A DNA stretch of 36,392 nucleotides from Micromonospora parastrephiae (GCF_016802865.1 NZ_JAEVHM010000041.1:1-36392), one strand, 5' to 3'; positions 16,913 through 25,568 are shown, numbered from the stretch's first letter. The notes: generated by a model not told the origin, from the sequence alone. Translations and numbers: made by a program.

Positions 16913-17497
16913 TCAGTCAGCCGGTCGCGGGTCGTCCCGTTGGTCCGGTTCAGCGGTACGCAGCTCACGCCGGCGCTCCCGCTTCGCCCCCTTGCGTTGC
17001 CGTCGGCGTTCCCGCTCGACGGCTCGGCGCCGAGGCTCTCCCCCGGTCAGTCCGGTCACCGTCCGGACCACCAGCACCGCACCCCACGGCCCGGCCAACC
17101 AGACCGGCCAGAAGTAGAGCGGCTCCCGACTGAGCAGCGAGGTCACCGCCCAGATGGTCACCACGATGGCGATCACCTGCACGTATGGCAGCCACACCTC
17201 GGCCAACCACCGGGCCGTGACGCCGCCCCGCACCGGCGCCGGCGGGTCGCCCGCCCCGGCGCTCGGCGGGCCGGCCGGGGTGACCGGCGCCAGCGTCGAG
17301 CGCTCGACGGGCGTCACCGGCGGCAGGTCGGCCAACAGGGTGTCCAACTCGGCGTAGGTACGCGCGGCGTACGCCCGCTGTAGGCGCTCGTCGTACTCGT
17401 GCAGGTCCAGTCGTCCCTCGCCGAGGGCCGCCCGCAACCGATCGGCCACGGCTTCCCGGTCCGCGTCCGCGGCTCGCATTCCGTCGCGCCCGTCCAT
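16913..17497 (-). CDS. DUF1707 domain membrane protein
   Basis: About 194 residues. The N-terminal DUF1707 domain (residues about 7-59) has the signature MRAADADREAVADRLRAAL followed by GRLDLHEYDERLQRAYAART. A Pro-rich linker, two membrane-spanning segments (VQVIAIVVTIWAVTSLL and PVWLAGPWGAVLVVRTVTGL) and a very basic tail rich in Arg follow. DUF1707 proteins are common in Actinobacteria and have no proven function. Starts at ATG 17509, 17497 or 17479 are possible; I chose 17497, and reject 17557 because it lies in a palindrome. It breaks the usual map-infA neighbourhood but lies on the same strand. Confidence 0.85.
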   Translation of the reverse strand: MDGRDGMRAADADREAVADRLRAALGEGRLDLHEYDERLQRAYAARTYAELDTLLADLPPVTPVERSTLAPVTPAGPPSAGAGDPPAPVRGGVTARWLAEVWLPYVQVIAIVVTIWAVTSLLSREPLYFWPVWLAGPWGAVLVVRTVTGLTGGEPRRRAVERERRRQRKGAKRERRRELRTAEPDQRDDPRPAD

Positions 17498-17551
17498 GTC
17501 GGCAAGCATGCCACCGACACGCCAGCCGCGCCCCACCCCCAACGTCCCGTC

Positions 17552-17606
17552 GATCATGAAGTTATTGCCATGGGCAGCGGCGTGTCATGGCAACAACTTC
17601 ATGATC
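17552..17606. repeat. Near-perfect inverted repeat between map and the DUF1707 gene
   Basis: Two 21-nt arms (17552-17572 and 17586-17606) are inverted copies with a single difference (A/G in GATCATGAAGTTnTTGCCATG), around a 13-nt centre. The arms are far more A/T-rich than the genome. It starts 18 nt after the map stop on the transcribed strand, so it can act as a terminator for the spc block. Its regular form also suggests a member of a dispersed palindrome family; no second copy is in this window. Confidence 0.75.
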
Positions 17607-17623
17607 AACCGACGTGCCCGGGG

Positions 17624-18475
17624 TCAGGGGGTGGTGGAGACGGCGGGCTGGCGGGCGGTCACGAGGTCGCCGAGCCGGGCCCGACCCCCGTCGAAGGCGG
17701 TGAGCACCCAGACGCCATCGGGCAGCAGGGCCATCGAGTGCTCGACGTGCGCCGCCACCGAACCGTCCCGGGTGACGACCGTCCAGCCGTCGGCCAGCTC
17801 GACCGTCCGCGGAGACGCCATGGTGATCATCGGTTCGATGGCGAGTGCCATGCCGGGCACCAACCGTGGGCCCTTGCCCGGACGGCCGTGGTTGAGCACG
17901 TGCGGGTCCTGGTGCATCTCGGTGCCGATGCCGTGCCCGCCGTAGCCGTCGACGATGCCGTACCGGCCGCCCTTACGAACGGCGGTCTCCACCGCGTGGG
18001 AGATGTCGGTGAGCCGCCCCTTGCCGCTGGCCGCGCCCCGCGCGGCTGCCGCGATGCCGGCCCACATCGCGTCCTCGGCAACCTCGGCCATCCTGAGCAG
18101 CGCCGGGTCGACCTCGCCGACCCCGACGGTGATCGCCGAGTCGCCGTGCCACCCGTCCAGCACCGCACCGCAGTCGATCGAGATGAGATCGCCCTCGGCG
18201 AGGACCTGCCCCGGCGAGGGGATGGCGTGCACGATCTGCTCGTTGACCGAGGAGCAGATCGACGCCGGAAAGCCGTGGTAGCCCTTGAACGACGGAACGG
18301 CGCCCGCCTCGCGGATGGTCGACTCGGCGATGGCGTCCAGATCGGCGGTGCTCACACCGGGGGCCACGGCCTCACGCATCCGGCGCAGCGCCTCCGCCAC
18401 CACCAGCCCGGCGGCCCGCATCTTCTCGATCTGGTCAGGGGTCTTCAGCTGGATGTCCAGCTGGGGACGACGCAT
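17624..18475 (-). CDS. map: Type I methionine aminopeptidase
   Basis: Removes the initiator methionine from new proteins; a two-metal enzyme of the pita-bread fold. 283 residues from ATG 18475 (MRRPQLDIQLKTPDQIEKMR). Metal ligands are visible in order: Asp in ISIDCGAVLDG, Asp in WHGDSAITVG, His in GYGGHGIGTEMHQ, Glu in ALAIEPM and Glu in AAHVEHSM; the substrate His is in GYHGFPASICSSVNE. An in-frame ATG at 18511 would add 12 residues that overlap a hairpin and is not favoured. It follows adk, as in most spc operons. Confidence 0.97.
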   Translation of the reverse strand: MRRPQLDIQLKTPDQIEKMRAAGLVVAEALRRMREAVAPGVSTADLDAIAESTIREAGAVPSFKGYHGFPASICSSVNEQIVHAIPSPGQVLAEGDLISIDCGAVLDGWHGDSAITVGVGEVDPALLRMAEVAEDAMWAGIAAAARGAASGKGRLTDISHAVETAVRKGGRYGIVDGYGGHGIGTEMHQDPHVLNHGRPGKGPRLVPGMALAIEPMITMASPRTVELADGWTVVTRDGSVAAHVEHSMALLPDGVWVLTAFDGGRARLGDLVTARQPAVSTTP

Positions 18476-18496
18476 GGAGCGATTACCTTTCGTTGC

Positions 18497-18533
18497 CGAA
18501 CAGCGGGGCACGTCTCGCGTACCCCGCTGTTCG
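18497..18533 (-). promoter_or_regulatory. Perfect hairpin between adk and map with a CGAGA loop
   Basis: A 12-bp perfect stem (18497-18508 with 18522-18533) is extended by TACG/CGTG pairs to a CGAGA pentaloop on the transcribed strand. It lies 22 nt before the map start and 30 nt after the adk stop. Bases 18510-18523 are identical to 16110-16123 in the hairpin before rpsM. It may attenuate transcription into map or act on RNA processing. Confidence 0.65.
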
Positions 18534-18562
18534 CACTCTATCCGCCGTGGCCCGGCCGGACC

Positions 18563-19216
18563 TCAGCCGCCGTACGACCGCAGCGCGTCGATGGCCCGGG
18601 TGGTGACGTCCTCCACCGGGCCGGTGGCGTCGATCCCGACCAGCTTGCCCTGGGCGCCGTAGTAGTCGACCAGGGGCGCGGTCTTCTCGCTGTACTCACG
18701 GAGCCGGGTGGCGATCGTCTCCGGCTTGTCGTCGTCGCGCTGGAACAGCTCGGCGCCACACCGGTCACAGATGCCCGGACGGGTGGTCGCGTCGAACTCG
18801 ACGTGCCAGATCTTGCCGCAACCCCGGCAGGTACGCCGACCGGAGAGCCGCCGGATCACCTCGTCGTCGTCGACCACCAGCTCCAGGACCAGATCGAGCG
18901 CCGTGCCCAGGTCAGCGAGGAGCTTGTCCAGAGCGGCGGCCTGCGGAGTGGTCCGCGGAAAACCGTCGAGCAGGAAACCCTCGCTGGCGTCGGGCTCGGC
19001 CAGCCGGTCCCGGACCATGTTGATGGTGACCTCGTCCGGAACCAGCTCGCCCGCGTCCATGTACCGCTTCGCCTCGACACCGAGCGGGGTGCCCTGGGTG
19101 ACGTTCGACCGGAAGATGTCCCCGGTCGAGATCTTCGGCACCGAGAGGTGCGCGGCGACGAACTCGGCCTGAGTGCCCTTGCCCGCGCCCGGCGGGCCAA
19201 CCAGAACGAGTCTCAT
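18563..19216 (-). CDS. adk: Adenylate kinase
   Basis: Converts ATP + AMP to 2 ADP. 217 residues with the P-loop GPPGAGKGT (7-15), the AMP-binding segment STGDIFR, the [10 protein letters not shown] motif and a long LID. The LID carries two Cys pairs ([11 protein letters not shown] and [10 protein letters not shown]), the zinc-binding LID of Gram-positive enzymes. The ATG at 19216 follows directly after the secY stop (TAG-ATG with no gap), so its translation is probably coupled to secY. Confidence 0.98.
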   Translation of the reverse strand: MRLVLVGPPGAGKGTQAEFVAAHLSVPKISTGDIFRSNVTQGTPLGVEAKRYMDAGELVPDEVTINMVRDRLAEPDASEGFLLDGFPRTTPQAAALDKLLADLGTALDLVLELVVDDDEVIRRLSGRRTCRGCGKIWHVEFDATTRPGICDRCGAELFQRDDDKPETIATRLREYSEKTAPLVDYYGAQGKLVGIDATGPVEDVTTRAIDALRSYGG

Positions 19217-20545
19217 CTACCGCAGGAACCCTTCGTAGTTCCGCTGCATGAGTTGGCTCTCGATCTGCTTCACGGTCTCCAGACCGACGCCGACCATGAT
19301 GAGCACAGCGGTGCCGCCGAACGGGAAGTTCTGGTACTGCTGGTTGTCCAGCCAGATGAAGAAGAAGTTCGGCAGGATCGAGATGACACCGAGGTAGAGC
19401 GCGCCCGGCAGGGTGATCCGGCTGAGGATGAAGTCCAGGTAGTCGGCGGTCGGCTTGCCCGGGCGGATACCCGGCACGAACCCGCCGTACTTCTTCATGT
19501 TGTCCGCGACCTCGGTCGGGTTGAACGTGATCGAGACGTAGAAGTACGTGAAGAAGATGATCATCAGGAAGTAGACCGTGATGTAGATCGGGCTACTCGG
19601 GTTGACCAGGTTGTTCTGGATCCACGCCTGGGTCTTGCCCGGGTCGTTCTGGTCGAAGAACTGCAGGGCCAGCTGCGGCAGGTAGAGCAGCGACGAGCCG
19701 AAGATGACCGGGATCACACCAGCCTGGTTGACCTTGAGCGGGATGTAGGTCGACGTGCCGCCGTACATCCGCCGGCCGATCATCCGCTTGGCGTACTGCA
19801 CCGGAATCCGGCGCTGCGCCTGCTCGATGAAGGTGACCGCGGTGATGACCACCAGGACCAGCACGATGACCAGGGCGAACATGTCCCAGCCCTTGCTGGT
19901 CTTGATCTGCCAACCCTCGCTGGGCAGCCGGGCCGCGATCGAGGTGAAGATCAGGACGGACATGCCGTTGCCGACGCCCCGGTCGGTGATCAGCTCACCG
20001 AGCCACATGACCATGCCGGTGCCGGCGGTCATCGTCATCACCAGGATGGCCAGGGTCAGCCAGTCCGGGATGCCGGTGCCCTTCGGGATGATCGGGAACT
20101 GGTCACAGCGGTTCTGGAAGAGCTGCCCCGAGCGGGCCAGGGCGACGAACGCCGAGGCCTGCAGCACACCGAGACCGAGGGTCAGGTACCGCGTGTACTG
20201 GGTGATCTTCGCCTGGCCGGCCTGGCCCTCCTTGCGGAGCTGCTCCAGGCGCGGGATCACGACCGTCAGCAGCTGCAGGATGATCGACGCGGTGATGTAG
20301 GGCATGATGCCCAGCGCGAAGACCGAGAGCTGTAGCAGCGCTCCGCCGGAGAAGAGGTTGAGCAGGTTCACCACCCCGGTGGTGTCACCCTGGATGGTGT
20401 CGAGGCACTTCTGCACGTTGCCGTACGAGACGCCCGGGCTGGGGAGCGTGGCACCCAGCCGGTAGACCGCGATGATGCCTACTGTGAACAGCAGCTTCTT
20501 GCGCAGGTCAGGCGTACGGAACGCACTGAGAAAGGCGGACAGCAA
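19217..20545 (-). CDS. secY: Preprotein translocase subunit SecY
   Basis: The central channel of the Sec translocon in the cytoplasmic membrane. 442 residues with ten membrane helices expected; conserved parts include the plug region after LGATLPSPGV, the helix-2 motif FALGIMPYITASIILQLL, and the cytoplasmic-loop sequence MIGRRMYGGTSTYIPLKVNQ. The start is TTG 20545, supported by AGGAGG 6 nt upstream and by the usual N-terminus LSAFLSAFRTPDLRKKLLFT. The 232-nt gap before it holds a terminator hairpin after rplO and only weak promoter-like boxes (TAGAGT at 20638-20643, TAATAT at 20696-20701). Confidence 0.98.
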   Translation of the reverse strand: MLSAFLSAFRTPDLRKKLLFTVGIIAVYRLGATLPSPGVSYGNVQKCLDTIQGDTTGVVNLLNLFSGGALLQLSVFALGIMPYITASIILQLLTVVIPRLEQLRKEGQAGQAKITQYTRYLTLGLGVLQASAFVALARSGQLFQNRCDQFPIIPKGTGIPDWLTLAILVMTMTAGTGMVMWLGELITDRGVGNGMSVLIFTSIAARLPSEGWQIKTSKGWDMFALVIVLVLVVITAVTFIEQAQRRIPVQYAKRMIGRRMYGGTSTYIPLKVNQAGVIPVIFGSSLLYLPQLALQFFDQNDPGKTQAWIQNNLVNPSSPIYITVYFLMIIFFTYFYVSITFNPTEVADNMKKYGGFVPGIRPGKPTADYLDFILSRITLPGALYLGVISILPNFFFIWLDNQQYQNFPFGGTAVLIMVGVGLETVKQIESQLMQRNYEGFLR

Positions 20546-20724
20546 CTTCTTCCTCCTGCGCGAGGCGGGCCGCCGGTGATCCCTGGCGGGTCGGGGTGGA
20601 TCCCGGGCGAGTGCCCGGAATCCATGGCTGGGATGGGACTCTAACAGCCCTGTCCCGCTCCGGGCAGGTGTGCCCGGCTACATAAACCGATTCCGATATT
20701 ACCGGGCGCACACGCCCCAGGCAG

Positions 20725-20769
20725 ACCATGGCGCCCGCCAGTTGCTCACAACTGGACGGGCGCCATGGT
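20725..20769 (-). terminator. Strong terminator hairpin between rplO and secY
   Basis: A 20-bp stem with a single bulged A (ACCATGGCGCCCG then CCAGTTG, loop CTCA) begins 8 nt after the rplO stop on the transcribed strand. It is among the longest hairpins in the window. It should strongly reduce read-through, so secY-adk-map probably have their own promoter in the 20546-20724 stretch. Confidence 0.8.
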
Positions 20770-20777
20770 CGTACGCC

Positions 20778-21221
20778 TTACAGCTCGGTGACAGAGCCAC
20801 CGGCGGCAGCGATCTTCTCCTTGGCCGACGCGCTGAACGCGTGCGCCGACACCTGGAGCGCCACCCCGCCAAGGTCCCCGGTGCCGAGGATCTTGACCGG
20901 CTGGCCCTTACGGACCGCACCGGACTCGACCAGCTCCAGCGGACCAACCTGGCCGCCGTTCGGGAACAGCTCGGCGAGCCGGTCCAGGTTGACCACCTGG
21001 AAGACCACCTTGAACTTGTTCTTGAAGCCCTTCATCTTCGGCAGGCGCATGTGGATGGGCATCTGCCCACCCTCGAACGCCGCCGAGATGTTCTTGCGGG
21101 CCTTGGAGCCCTTGGTACCGCGACCAGCGGTCTTGCCCTTGGAACCCTCACCGCGACCCACACGGGTCTTCGCGGTCTTGGAACCGGGCGCCGGGCGCAG
21201 GTGATGCACCTTGATCGTCAT
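20778..21221 (-). CDS. rplO: 50S ribosomal protein L15
   Basis: 147 residues. L15 is a late-assembly large-subunit protein. It has the Gly/Lys/Arg-rich N-terminal arm ([20 protein letters not shown]), the [18 protein letters not shown] block and the globular end ([21 protein letters not shown]). Its ATG overlaps the rpmD stop by one base (TAATG), showing translational coupling. Confidence 0.99.
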   Translation of the reverse strand: MTIKVHHLRPAPGSKTAKTRVGRGEGSKGKTAGRGTKGSKARKNISAAFEGGQMPIHMRLPKMKGFKNKFKVVFQVVNLDRLAELFPNGGQVGPLELVESGAVRKGQPVKILGTGDLGGVALQVSAHAFSASAKEKIAAAGGSVTEL

Positions 21222-21403
21222 TACTCGACCTCCTCGACCTTCACGAGGTGGTTCACAGTGAAGATCATGCCGCGGATCTCGGGCCGGTCCTCCTTGACCA
21301 CCACGTCGTTGATCCGCTTGAGACCGAGCGAACGCAGCGAGTCACGCTGGTTCTGCTTGGTCCCGATACCGGACCGGACCTGGGTGACCTTCAGACGTGC
21401 CAT
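21221..21403 (-). CDS. rpmD: 50S ribosomal protein L30
   Basis: 60 residues ([37 protein letters not shown]). It has the single-domain ferredoxin-like L30 fold at normal length. It overlaps both neighbours by one base, so rpsE, rpmD and rplO are tightly coupled. Confidence 0.99.
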   Translation of the reverse strand: MARLKVTQVRSGIGTKQNQRDSLRSLGLKRINDVVVKEDRPEIRGMIFTVNHLVKVEEVE

Positions 21404-22017
21404 CAGTGCGCCACCCCCGCACGCGACGCCAGCATGGCGGCCGGCGCGACGTCCTCCACCGGCAGGCCACGACGCGCCGCGACCTGCTCGGGGGACTCAA
21501 GCCCCTTCAGGGCCGCCACGGTGGCGTGCACGATGTTGATCGGGTTCGACGAGCCGAGGCTCTTGGAGAGCACGTCGTGGATCCCGGCGCACTCCAGCAC
21601 GGCACGCACCGGACCACCGGCGATGACACCCGTACCGGCCGAGGCCGGCTTGAGCAGCACCACGCCAGCGGCGTCCTCACCCGTCACCGGGTGCGGGATC
21701 GACTGGCCGATACGCGGAACCTTGAAGAAGTGCTTCTTGGCCTCCTCGACACCCTTGGCGATGGCCGCGGGCACCTCCTTGGCCTTTCCGTAGCCCACGC
21801 CGACCGTGCCGTCGCCGTCGCCCACGATCACCAGGGCGGTGAAGCTGAAGCGACGACCACCCTTCACGACCTTGGCGACGCGGTTGATCGCGACGACCCG
21901 CTCAAGGTGCGGGGTCTTCTCGACGGGCGCGTTTCCGCGGCCGCCCTCACGGCGGTTGTCGCGGCGACCACCCTCGTTGCCACCGGACCCGCCGCCACGG
22001 CGCTGTTGACCTGGCAT
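21403..22017 (-). CDS. rpsE: 30S ribosomal protein S5
   Basis: 204 residues. S5 lies at the mRNA entry and affects decoding accuracy. An N-terminal extension rich in Arg/Gly/Asn ([19 protein letters not shown]) of about 35 residues precedes the double-stranded-RNA-binding-type domain ([20 protein letters not shown]) and the C-terminal domain (VGRPVRAVLE-like segment [20 protein letters not shown]). Such Arg/Gly heads are usual in Actinobacteria. ATG 22017 has GGAAGG 6 nt upstream. Confidence 0.98.
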   Translation of the reverse strand: MPGQQRRGGGSGGNEGGRRDNRREGGRGNAPVEKTPHLERVVAINRVAKVVKGGRRFSFTALVIVGDGDGTVGVGYGKAKEVPAAIAKGVEEAKKHFFKVPRIGQSIPHPVTGEDAAGVVLLKPASAGTGVIAGGPVRAVLECAGIHDVLSKSLGSSNPINIVHATVAALKGLESPEQVAARRGLPVEDVAPAAMLASRAGVAH

Positions 22018-22051
22018 CAGCAGCCTTCCTTATCTCTCGTGACGGGGTTGT

Positions 22052-22441
22052 TTAGAACTCGAGCCCGGCTTCGCGGGCGGCGTCGGCAAGCGCGGCGACT
22101 CGCCCCGCGTACCGGTTGCCACCGCGGTCGAAGACGACCTTGGAAACGCCGGCGGCCTTGGCCCGCTCGGCGAGCAGGGCGCCCACCTTGCCGGCGAGGG
22201 CGCTCTTGTCGCCCTCCGCACCGCGCAGCGAGGCGTCCAGGGTCGACGCCGACGCCAGGGTGTGACCCTTGGTGTCGTCGACGATCTGGGCGACCATGTG
22301 CCGCAGCGAACGGGTGACGACCAGGCGCGGACGCTCGGCCGTACCGCTGACGTTCTTGCGGACGCGGAAGTGCCGACGCGCACGCCCAACGGCGCGCTTG
22401 GCGGCGACGCCGCGGCGGCGCTTGAGCAGCGTGGCGCTCAC
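22052..22441 (-). CDS. rplR: 50S ribosomal protein L18
   Basis: 129 residues; binds 5S rRNA together with L5. It shows the basic start [40 protein letters not shown] and the end [20 protein letters not shown]. The start is GTG 22441, overlapping the rplF stop by four bases (GTGA). Confidence 0.98.
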   Translation of the reverse strand: MSATLLKRRRGVAAKRAVGRARRHFRVRKNVSGTAERPRLVVTRSLRHMVAQIVDDTKGHTLASASTLDASLRGAEGDKSALAGKVGALLAERAKAAGVSKVVFDRGGNRYAGRVAALADAAREAGLEF

Positions 22442-22980
22442 TTCTTACCTGCCTTTCCGGCCTTGCGGCGGATGACCTCGCCCTGGTACTTCACGCCCTT
22501 GCCCTTGTAGGGCTCCGGCGGACGGATCTTCCGGATGTTGGCGGCGACCTCACCGACCTGCTGCTTGTCGATGCCGGCCACGTGGAACAGGGTCGGCCGC
22601 TCCACCGTGAAGGTGATGCCCGCCGGGGCGGCGACGACCACCGGGTGCGAGAACCCGAGCGCGAACTCGAGGTCCGAACCCTTGGCGGTGACCCGGTAAC
22701 CGGTGCCGGCGATCTCCAGGCTCTTGCGGTAGCCCTCGGTGACCCCGACGATCATGTTGGCAACCAGCGTACGGCTCAGGCCGTGGAGCTCCTTGGCCTT
22801 GCGCTCGTCGTTCGGCCGGTTGACGCTCAGCTGCCCATCCTCGGCCCGCTCGATCGTGATCGGCTCGGCGAGGGTGTGCTGGAGCTGGCCCTTGGGGCCC
22901 TTGACCTTGACGGTCTGCCCGTCGATCGTGATGTCGACGCCGGCTGGTACCGGGATCGACTTACGTCCAATTCGCGACAT
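22438..22980 (-). CDS. rplF: 50S ribosomal protein L6
   Basis: 180 residues from ATG 22980 ([20 protein letters not shown]). It has two related domains, ending with the conserved [19 protein letters not shown] and a Lys-rich tail. L6 lies near the factor-binding site of the 50S. The frame is open for 17 more codons upstream, but AGG 5 nt before 22980 and homolog ends decide this start. Confidence 0.99.
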   Translation of the reverse strand: MSRIGRKSIPVPAGVDITIDGQTVKVKGPKGQLQHTLAEPITIERAEDGQLSVNRPNDERKAKELHGLSRTLVANMIVGVTEGYRKSLEIAGTGYRVTAKGSDLEFALGFSHPVVVAAPAGITFTVERPTLFHVAGIDKQQVGEVAANIRKIRPPEPYKGKGVKYQGEVIRRKAGKAGKK

Positions 22981-22996
22981 TTCTACCTGTCTCCCG

Positions 22997-23404
22997 TTAC
23001 CAGACGAAGGCGAGGACTTCCCCGCCAACACTCCGCTTGCGGGCCTGCCGGTCGGTCAGCAGCCCCTGGGACGTCGAAATGATCGCCACGCCCAGCCCAC
23101 CGAGCACCCGCGGGAGCCCGTCCGACTTGGCGTACACCCGGAGACCGGGCTTGGACACGCGCTTGATGCCGGCCAGGCTCCGCTCCCGGTTCTGGCCGTA
23201 CTTCAGCTCGACGACCAGTCGCTTGCCGACGGCACCCTCCTCGGGCTCCTCGACCGACCAGGTGGCGATGTAACCCTCGGCCTTCAGGACCTCGGCGATG
23301 TTCGCCTTGATCTTGGAGTAGGGCATCTTCACCTGATCGTGGTACGCCTGGTTGGCGTTACGCAGACGCGTGAGCATGTCTGCGATCGGGTCGGTCATCG
23401 TCAT
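22997..23404 (-). CDS. rpsH: 30S ribosomal protein S8
   Basis: 135 residues ([20 protein letters not shown] ... [20 protein letters not shown]). S8 binds the central domain of 16S rRNA and in many bacteria represses the spc mRNA. The start at ATG 23404 has AAAGG about 12 nt upstream; ATG 23398 is possible. The longer open frame to 23470 runs through a hairpin and is rejected. The 116-nt gap before it carries two hairpins. Confidence 0.98.
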   Translation of the reverse strand: MTMTDPIADMLTRLRNANQAYHDQVKMPYSKIKANIAEVLKAEGYIATWSVEEPEEGAVGKRLVVELKYGQNRERSLAGIKRVSKPGLRVYAKSDGLPRVLGGLGVAIISTSQGLLTDRQARKRSVGGEVLAFVW

Positions 23405-23433
23405 GGATTTCGTCAGCCTTTCTCGCCGGGGTT

Positions 23434-23453
23434 CCCGGGGCATCAGCCCCGGG
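23434..23453 (-). promoter_or_regulatory. Hairpin in the rpsZ-rpsH gap, proximal to rpsH
   Basis: CCCGGGGC and GCCCCGGG form a perfect 8-bp stem with a four-base loop 30 nt upstream of rpsH. It lies within the mRNA leader of rpsH, a place where S8 feedback control acts in other bacteria, but no S8-site sequence was recognised. Confidence 0.5.
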
Positions 23454-23490
23454 CCTACGGCGAAGAGCAATACCTAATCGGTGCAGGAGT

Positions 23491-23509
23491 TCCCGGCTGA
23501 CAGCCGGGA
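23491..23509 (-). terminator. Hairpin just after rpsZ
   Basis: A perfect palindrome TCCCGGCTG-A-CAGCCGGGA starts 11 nt after the rpsZ stop. As RNA it makes an 8-bp stem with a three-base loop. It may attenuate transcription or stabilise the upstream message. Confidence 0.5.
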
Positions 23510-23520
23510 CGCGGTCGCCC

Positions 23521-23706
23521 TTACCAGGAAGCCTTGGACACACCCGGCAGCTCACCGCGGTGGGCCATCTCCCGGATGCAGACCCGGCAGAGCCCGAACT
23601 TGCGGTAGACCGCCTTCGGACGCCCGCACCGCTGGCAGCGGGTGTACGCGCGAACCGAGAACTTCGGCTTCGCGGCCGCCTTGAGGATCAGCGCCTTCTT
23701 GGCCAT
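23521..23706 (-). CDS. rpsZ: 30S ribosomal protein S14 type Z
   Basis: 61 residues, the short zinc-binding S14 ([20 protein letters not shown]). Cys24, Cys27, Cys40 and Cys43 in [11 protein letters not shown] and [11 protein letters not shown] bind zinc. It is the normal spc-operon copy; Actinobacteria often hold a longer zinc-free S14 elsewhere under Zur control. Its start is separated by one base from the rplE stop. Confidence 0.98.
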   Translation of the reverse strand: MAKKALILKAAAKPKFSVRAYTRCQRCGRPKAVYRKFGLCRVCIREMAHRGELPGVSKASW

Positions 23707-23707
23707 C

Positions 23708-24274
23708 TCAGTTCTCCTTGAACGGGAAGCCCAGGAGCTTGAGCAGCGCCCGACCCTCGTCGTCAGTCGTGGCGGTCGTGACCACCGTGATGTCCATGCC
23801 CCGCTGGCGATCGATCCGGTCCTGGTCGATCTCGTGGAACACCGACTGCTCGGTCAGACCGAACGTGTAGTTGCCGTGCCCGTCGAGCTTGCGCCCGTCG
23901 AGACCGCGGAAGTCGCGGATACGCGGCAGCGCGATGGACAGCAGCCGGTCCAGGAACTCCCACATCCGGTCGCCGCGAAGGGTCACCTTCGCGCCGATCG
24001 GCATGCCCTCGCGGAGCTTGAACTGCGCGATGGACTTGGTCGCCCGCCGCACCTGCGGCTTCTGGCCGGTGATCGTGGCGAGGTCGCGGACCGCGCCGTC
24101 GATCAGCTTGGCGTCGCGAGCAGCCTCGCCGACACCCATGTTGACGACGATCTTGACCAGCCGCGGCACCTGCATGGGGTTGCCGTAGCTGTTCTGCTCG
24201 CGCAGCTGGGCCACGATCTCGTTGCGGTACCGCTCCTTGAGGCGCGGCAGGGTCTTTTCGGTAGCCGTGGTCAT
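23708..24274 (-). CDS. rplE: 50S ribosomal protein L5
   Basis: 188 residues; binds 5S rRNA and touches P-site tRNA. It shows [60 protein letters not shown] and the end [16 protein letters not shown] 24274 is preferred over the adjacent GTG 24277 because AAGGA lies 6 nt before it; either overlaps the rplX stop. Confidence 0.98.
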   Translation of the reverse strand: MTTATEKTLPRLKERYRNEIVAQLREQNSYGNPMQVPRLVKIVVNMGVGEAARDAKLIDGAVRDLATITGQKPQVRRATKSIAQFKLREGMPIGAKVTLRGDRMWEFLDRLLSIALPRIRDFRGLDGRKLDGHGNYTFGLTEQSVFHEIDQDRIDRQRGMDITVVTTATTDDEGRALLKLLGFPFKEN

Positions 24275-24594
24275 CACAGGTCCTTACCGGTGCTACGCGC
24301 GATGCGGACCTTCTGGCCGTTGTCGTCGATCCGGTAACCGACGCGGGTCGGCTTGCCGTCGGAGTCCAGGACCTGCACGTTCGAGACGTGGATCGGGGCC
24401 TCCTGGGTGACGATGCCGCCGGTCTTGGCGCCACGCTGGGTGGTGCTGATTCGGGTGTGCTTCTTGACCCGGTTCACGCCCTCGACCAGGACCTTGTCCT
24501 GCCGCGGGTAGGCCGCGATGACCTTGCCCTTGGCACCCTTGTCCTTGCCGGCGATGACGACGACCGTGTCGCCCTTCTTGACCTTCACGGTCAC
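24274..24594 (-). CDS. rplX: 50S ribosomal protein L24
   Basis: 106 residues with the KOW motif at the start ([20 protein letters not shown]), followed by [17 protein letters not shown]24 begins 50S assembly and lies at the tunnel exit. GTG 24594 overlaps the rplN stop by four bases; GTG 24588 is a possible later start with better spacing to GGAGG. Confidence 0.97.
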   Translation of the reverse strand: MTVKVKKGDTVVVIAGKDKGAKGKVIAAYPRQDKVLVEGVNRVKKHTRISTTQRGAKTGGIVTQEAPIHVSNVQVLDSDGKPTRVGYRIDDNGQKVRIARSTGKDL

Positions 24595-24959
24595 AACACC
24601 TCCGGCGCGAGGGAAATAATCTTCATGAACCGCTTGTCCCGCAGCTCCCGGCCCACCGGGCCGAAGATACGGGTACCGCGCGGGTCCCCGCCGTCCTTGA
24701 TGATGACGGCGGCGTTCTCGTCGAAGCGGATGTACGAGCCGTCCGGCCGCCGCTTCTCCTTGGCGGTGCGAACGACGACGGCCTTGACGACGTCGCCCTT
24801 CTTGACACCGGCACCCGGGATCGCGTCCTTGACGGTGGCCACGATGACGTCGCCGATGCTCGCGTAGCGCCGACCGGAGCCACCGAGAACCCGGATGCAC
24901 AGGATCTCCCGAGCACCCGTGTTGTCGGCGACGCGCAGTCGCGACTCCTGCTGAATCAC
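24591..24959 (-). CDS. rplN: 50S ribosomal protein L14
   Basis: 122 residues, full family length ([59 protein letters not shown]). L14 lies at the subunit interface and binds the silencing factor RsfS. The start is GTG 24959 with AGGAG 6 nt upstream. It is the first gene of the spc group and is separated from rpsQ by 97 nt with a perfect palindrome. Confidence 0.99.
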   Translation of the reverse strand: MIQQESRLRVADNTGAREILCIRVLGGSGRRYASIGDVIVATVKDAIPGAGVKKGDVVKAVVVRTAKEKRRPDGSYIRFDENAAVIIKDGGDPRGTRIFGPVGRELRDKRFMKIISLAPEVL

Positions 24960-24983
24960 GTCTATCTCCTATGTCTGCCGGTT

Positions 24984-25007
24984 CTCCGGCCGCCATGGCG
25001 GCCGGAG
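24984..25007 (-). terminator. 24-bp perfect palindrome between rpsQ and rplN
   Basis: CTCCGGCCGC and GCGGCCGGAG make a 10-bp stem with a CATG loop in the transcript. It marks the S10/spc boundary and could be an attenuator or RNase site. The T-run expected of a classical terminator is missing. Confidence 0.65.
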
Positions 25008-25056
25008 CCTGGCGGAACCTACGCCCGACGCAACGCCGGGCGAGCTCGAGCCTTCG

Positions 25057-25335
25057 CTACTTGGCCTTTTCCAGGATCTCCACGATCCGCCAACGCTTGG
25101 TGGCGCTCAGCGGCCGGGTCTCCATGATCAGGACCCGGTCGCCGGTGCCGGCAGCGTTCTGCTCGTCGTGCACCTTCAGCTTGCTCGTACGACGCATGAT
25201 CTTGCCGTACAGAGCGTGCCGAACCCGGTCCTCGACCTCGACCACGACGGTCTTGTCCATCTTGTCGCTGACCACCAGGCCCTCACGGACCTTGCGGCGG
25301 GACCGCGCGGCGGCGGTGGCGGTGTCTTCGGTCAT
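25057..25335 (-). CDS. rpsQ: 30S ribosomal protein S17
   Basis: 92 residues; an OB-fold primary 16S rRNA binder ([58 protein letters not shown]). The ATG overlaps the rpmC stop by four bases (ATGA). It is the last gene of the S10 group. Confidence 0.99.
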   Translation of the reverse strand: MTEDTATAAARSRRKVREGLVVSDKMDKTVVVEVEDRVRHALYGKIMRRTSKLKVHDEQNAAGTGDRVLIMETRPLSATKRWRIVEILEKAK

Positions 25336-25568
25336 GATGCAGTCACCTCAGTCGGCGCGGCCGAGAGCCCCAGCTCGCGCTCGCGCATGATCGTGTAGAT
25401 CCGGGCGATCTCCCGACGGATGACCTGCAACCGCCGGTTGTTGTCCAGCTGCCCGGTTGCGGCCTGCACGCGGAGGTTGAACAGCTCCGCCTTGGCCTCC
25501 CGCAGCTTCGTGACCAGCTCCTCCTCGGAGAGCTCACGCAGCTCGGTCGCCTTAACGCCCGCTGCCAT
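25332..25568 (-). CDS. rpmC: 50S ribosomal protein L29
   Basis: 78 residues, two antiparallel helices ([40 protein letters not shown]) with a short C-terminal extension. L29 sits at the tunnel exit near the docking site for signal recognition particle and trigger factor. It overlaps rplP by one base and rpsQ by four. Confidence 0.99.
   Translation of the reverse strand: MAAGVKATELRELSEEELVTKLREAKAELFNLRVQAATGQLDNNRRLQVIRREIARIYTIMRERELGLSAAPTEVTAS

Noticed and set aside
17399..20335. 978-codon plus-strand frame across map, adk and secY
   Set aside because: Antisense shadow of three conserved genes; the product has no protein-like features.
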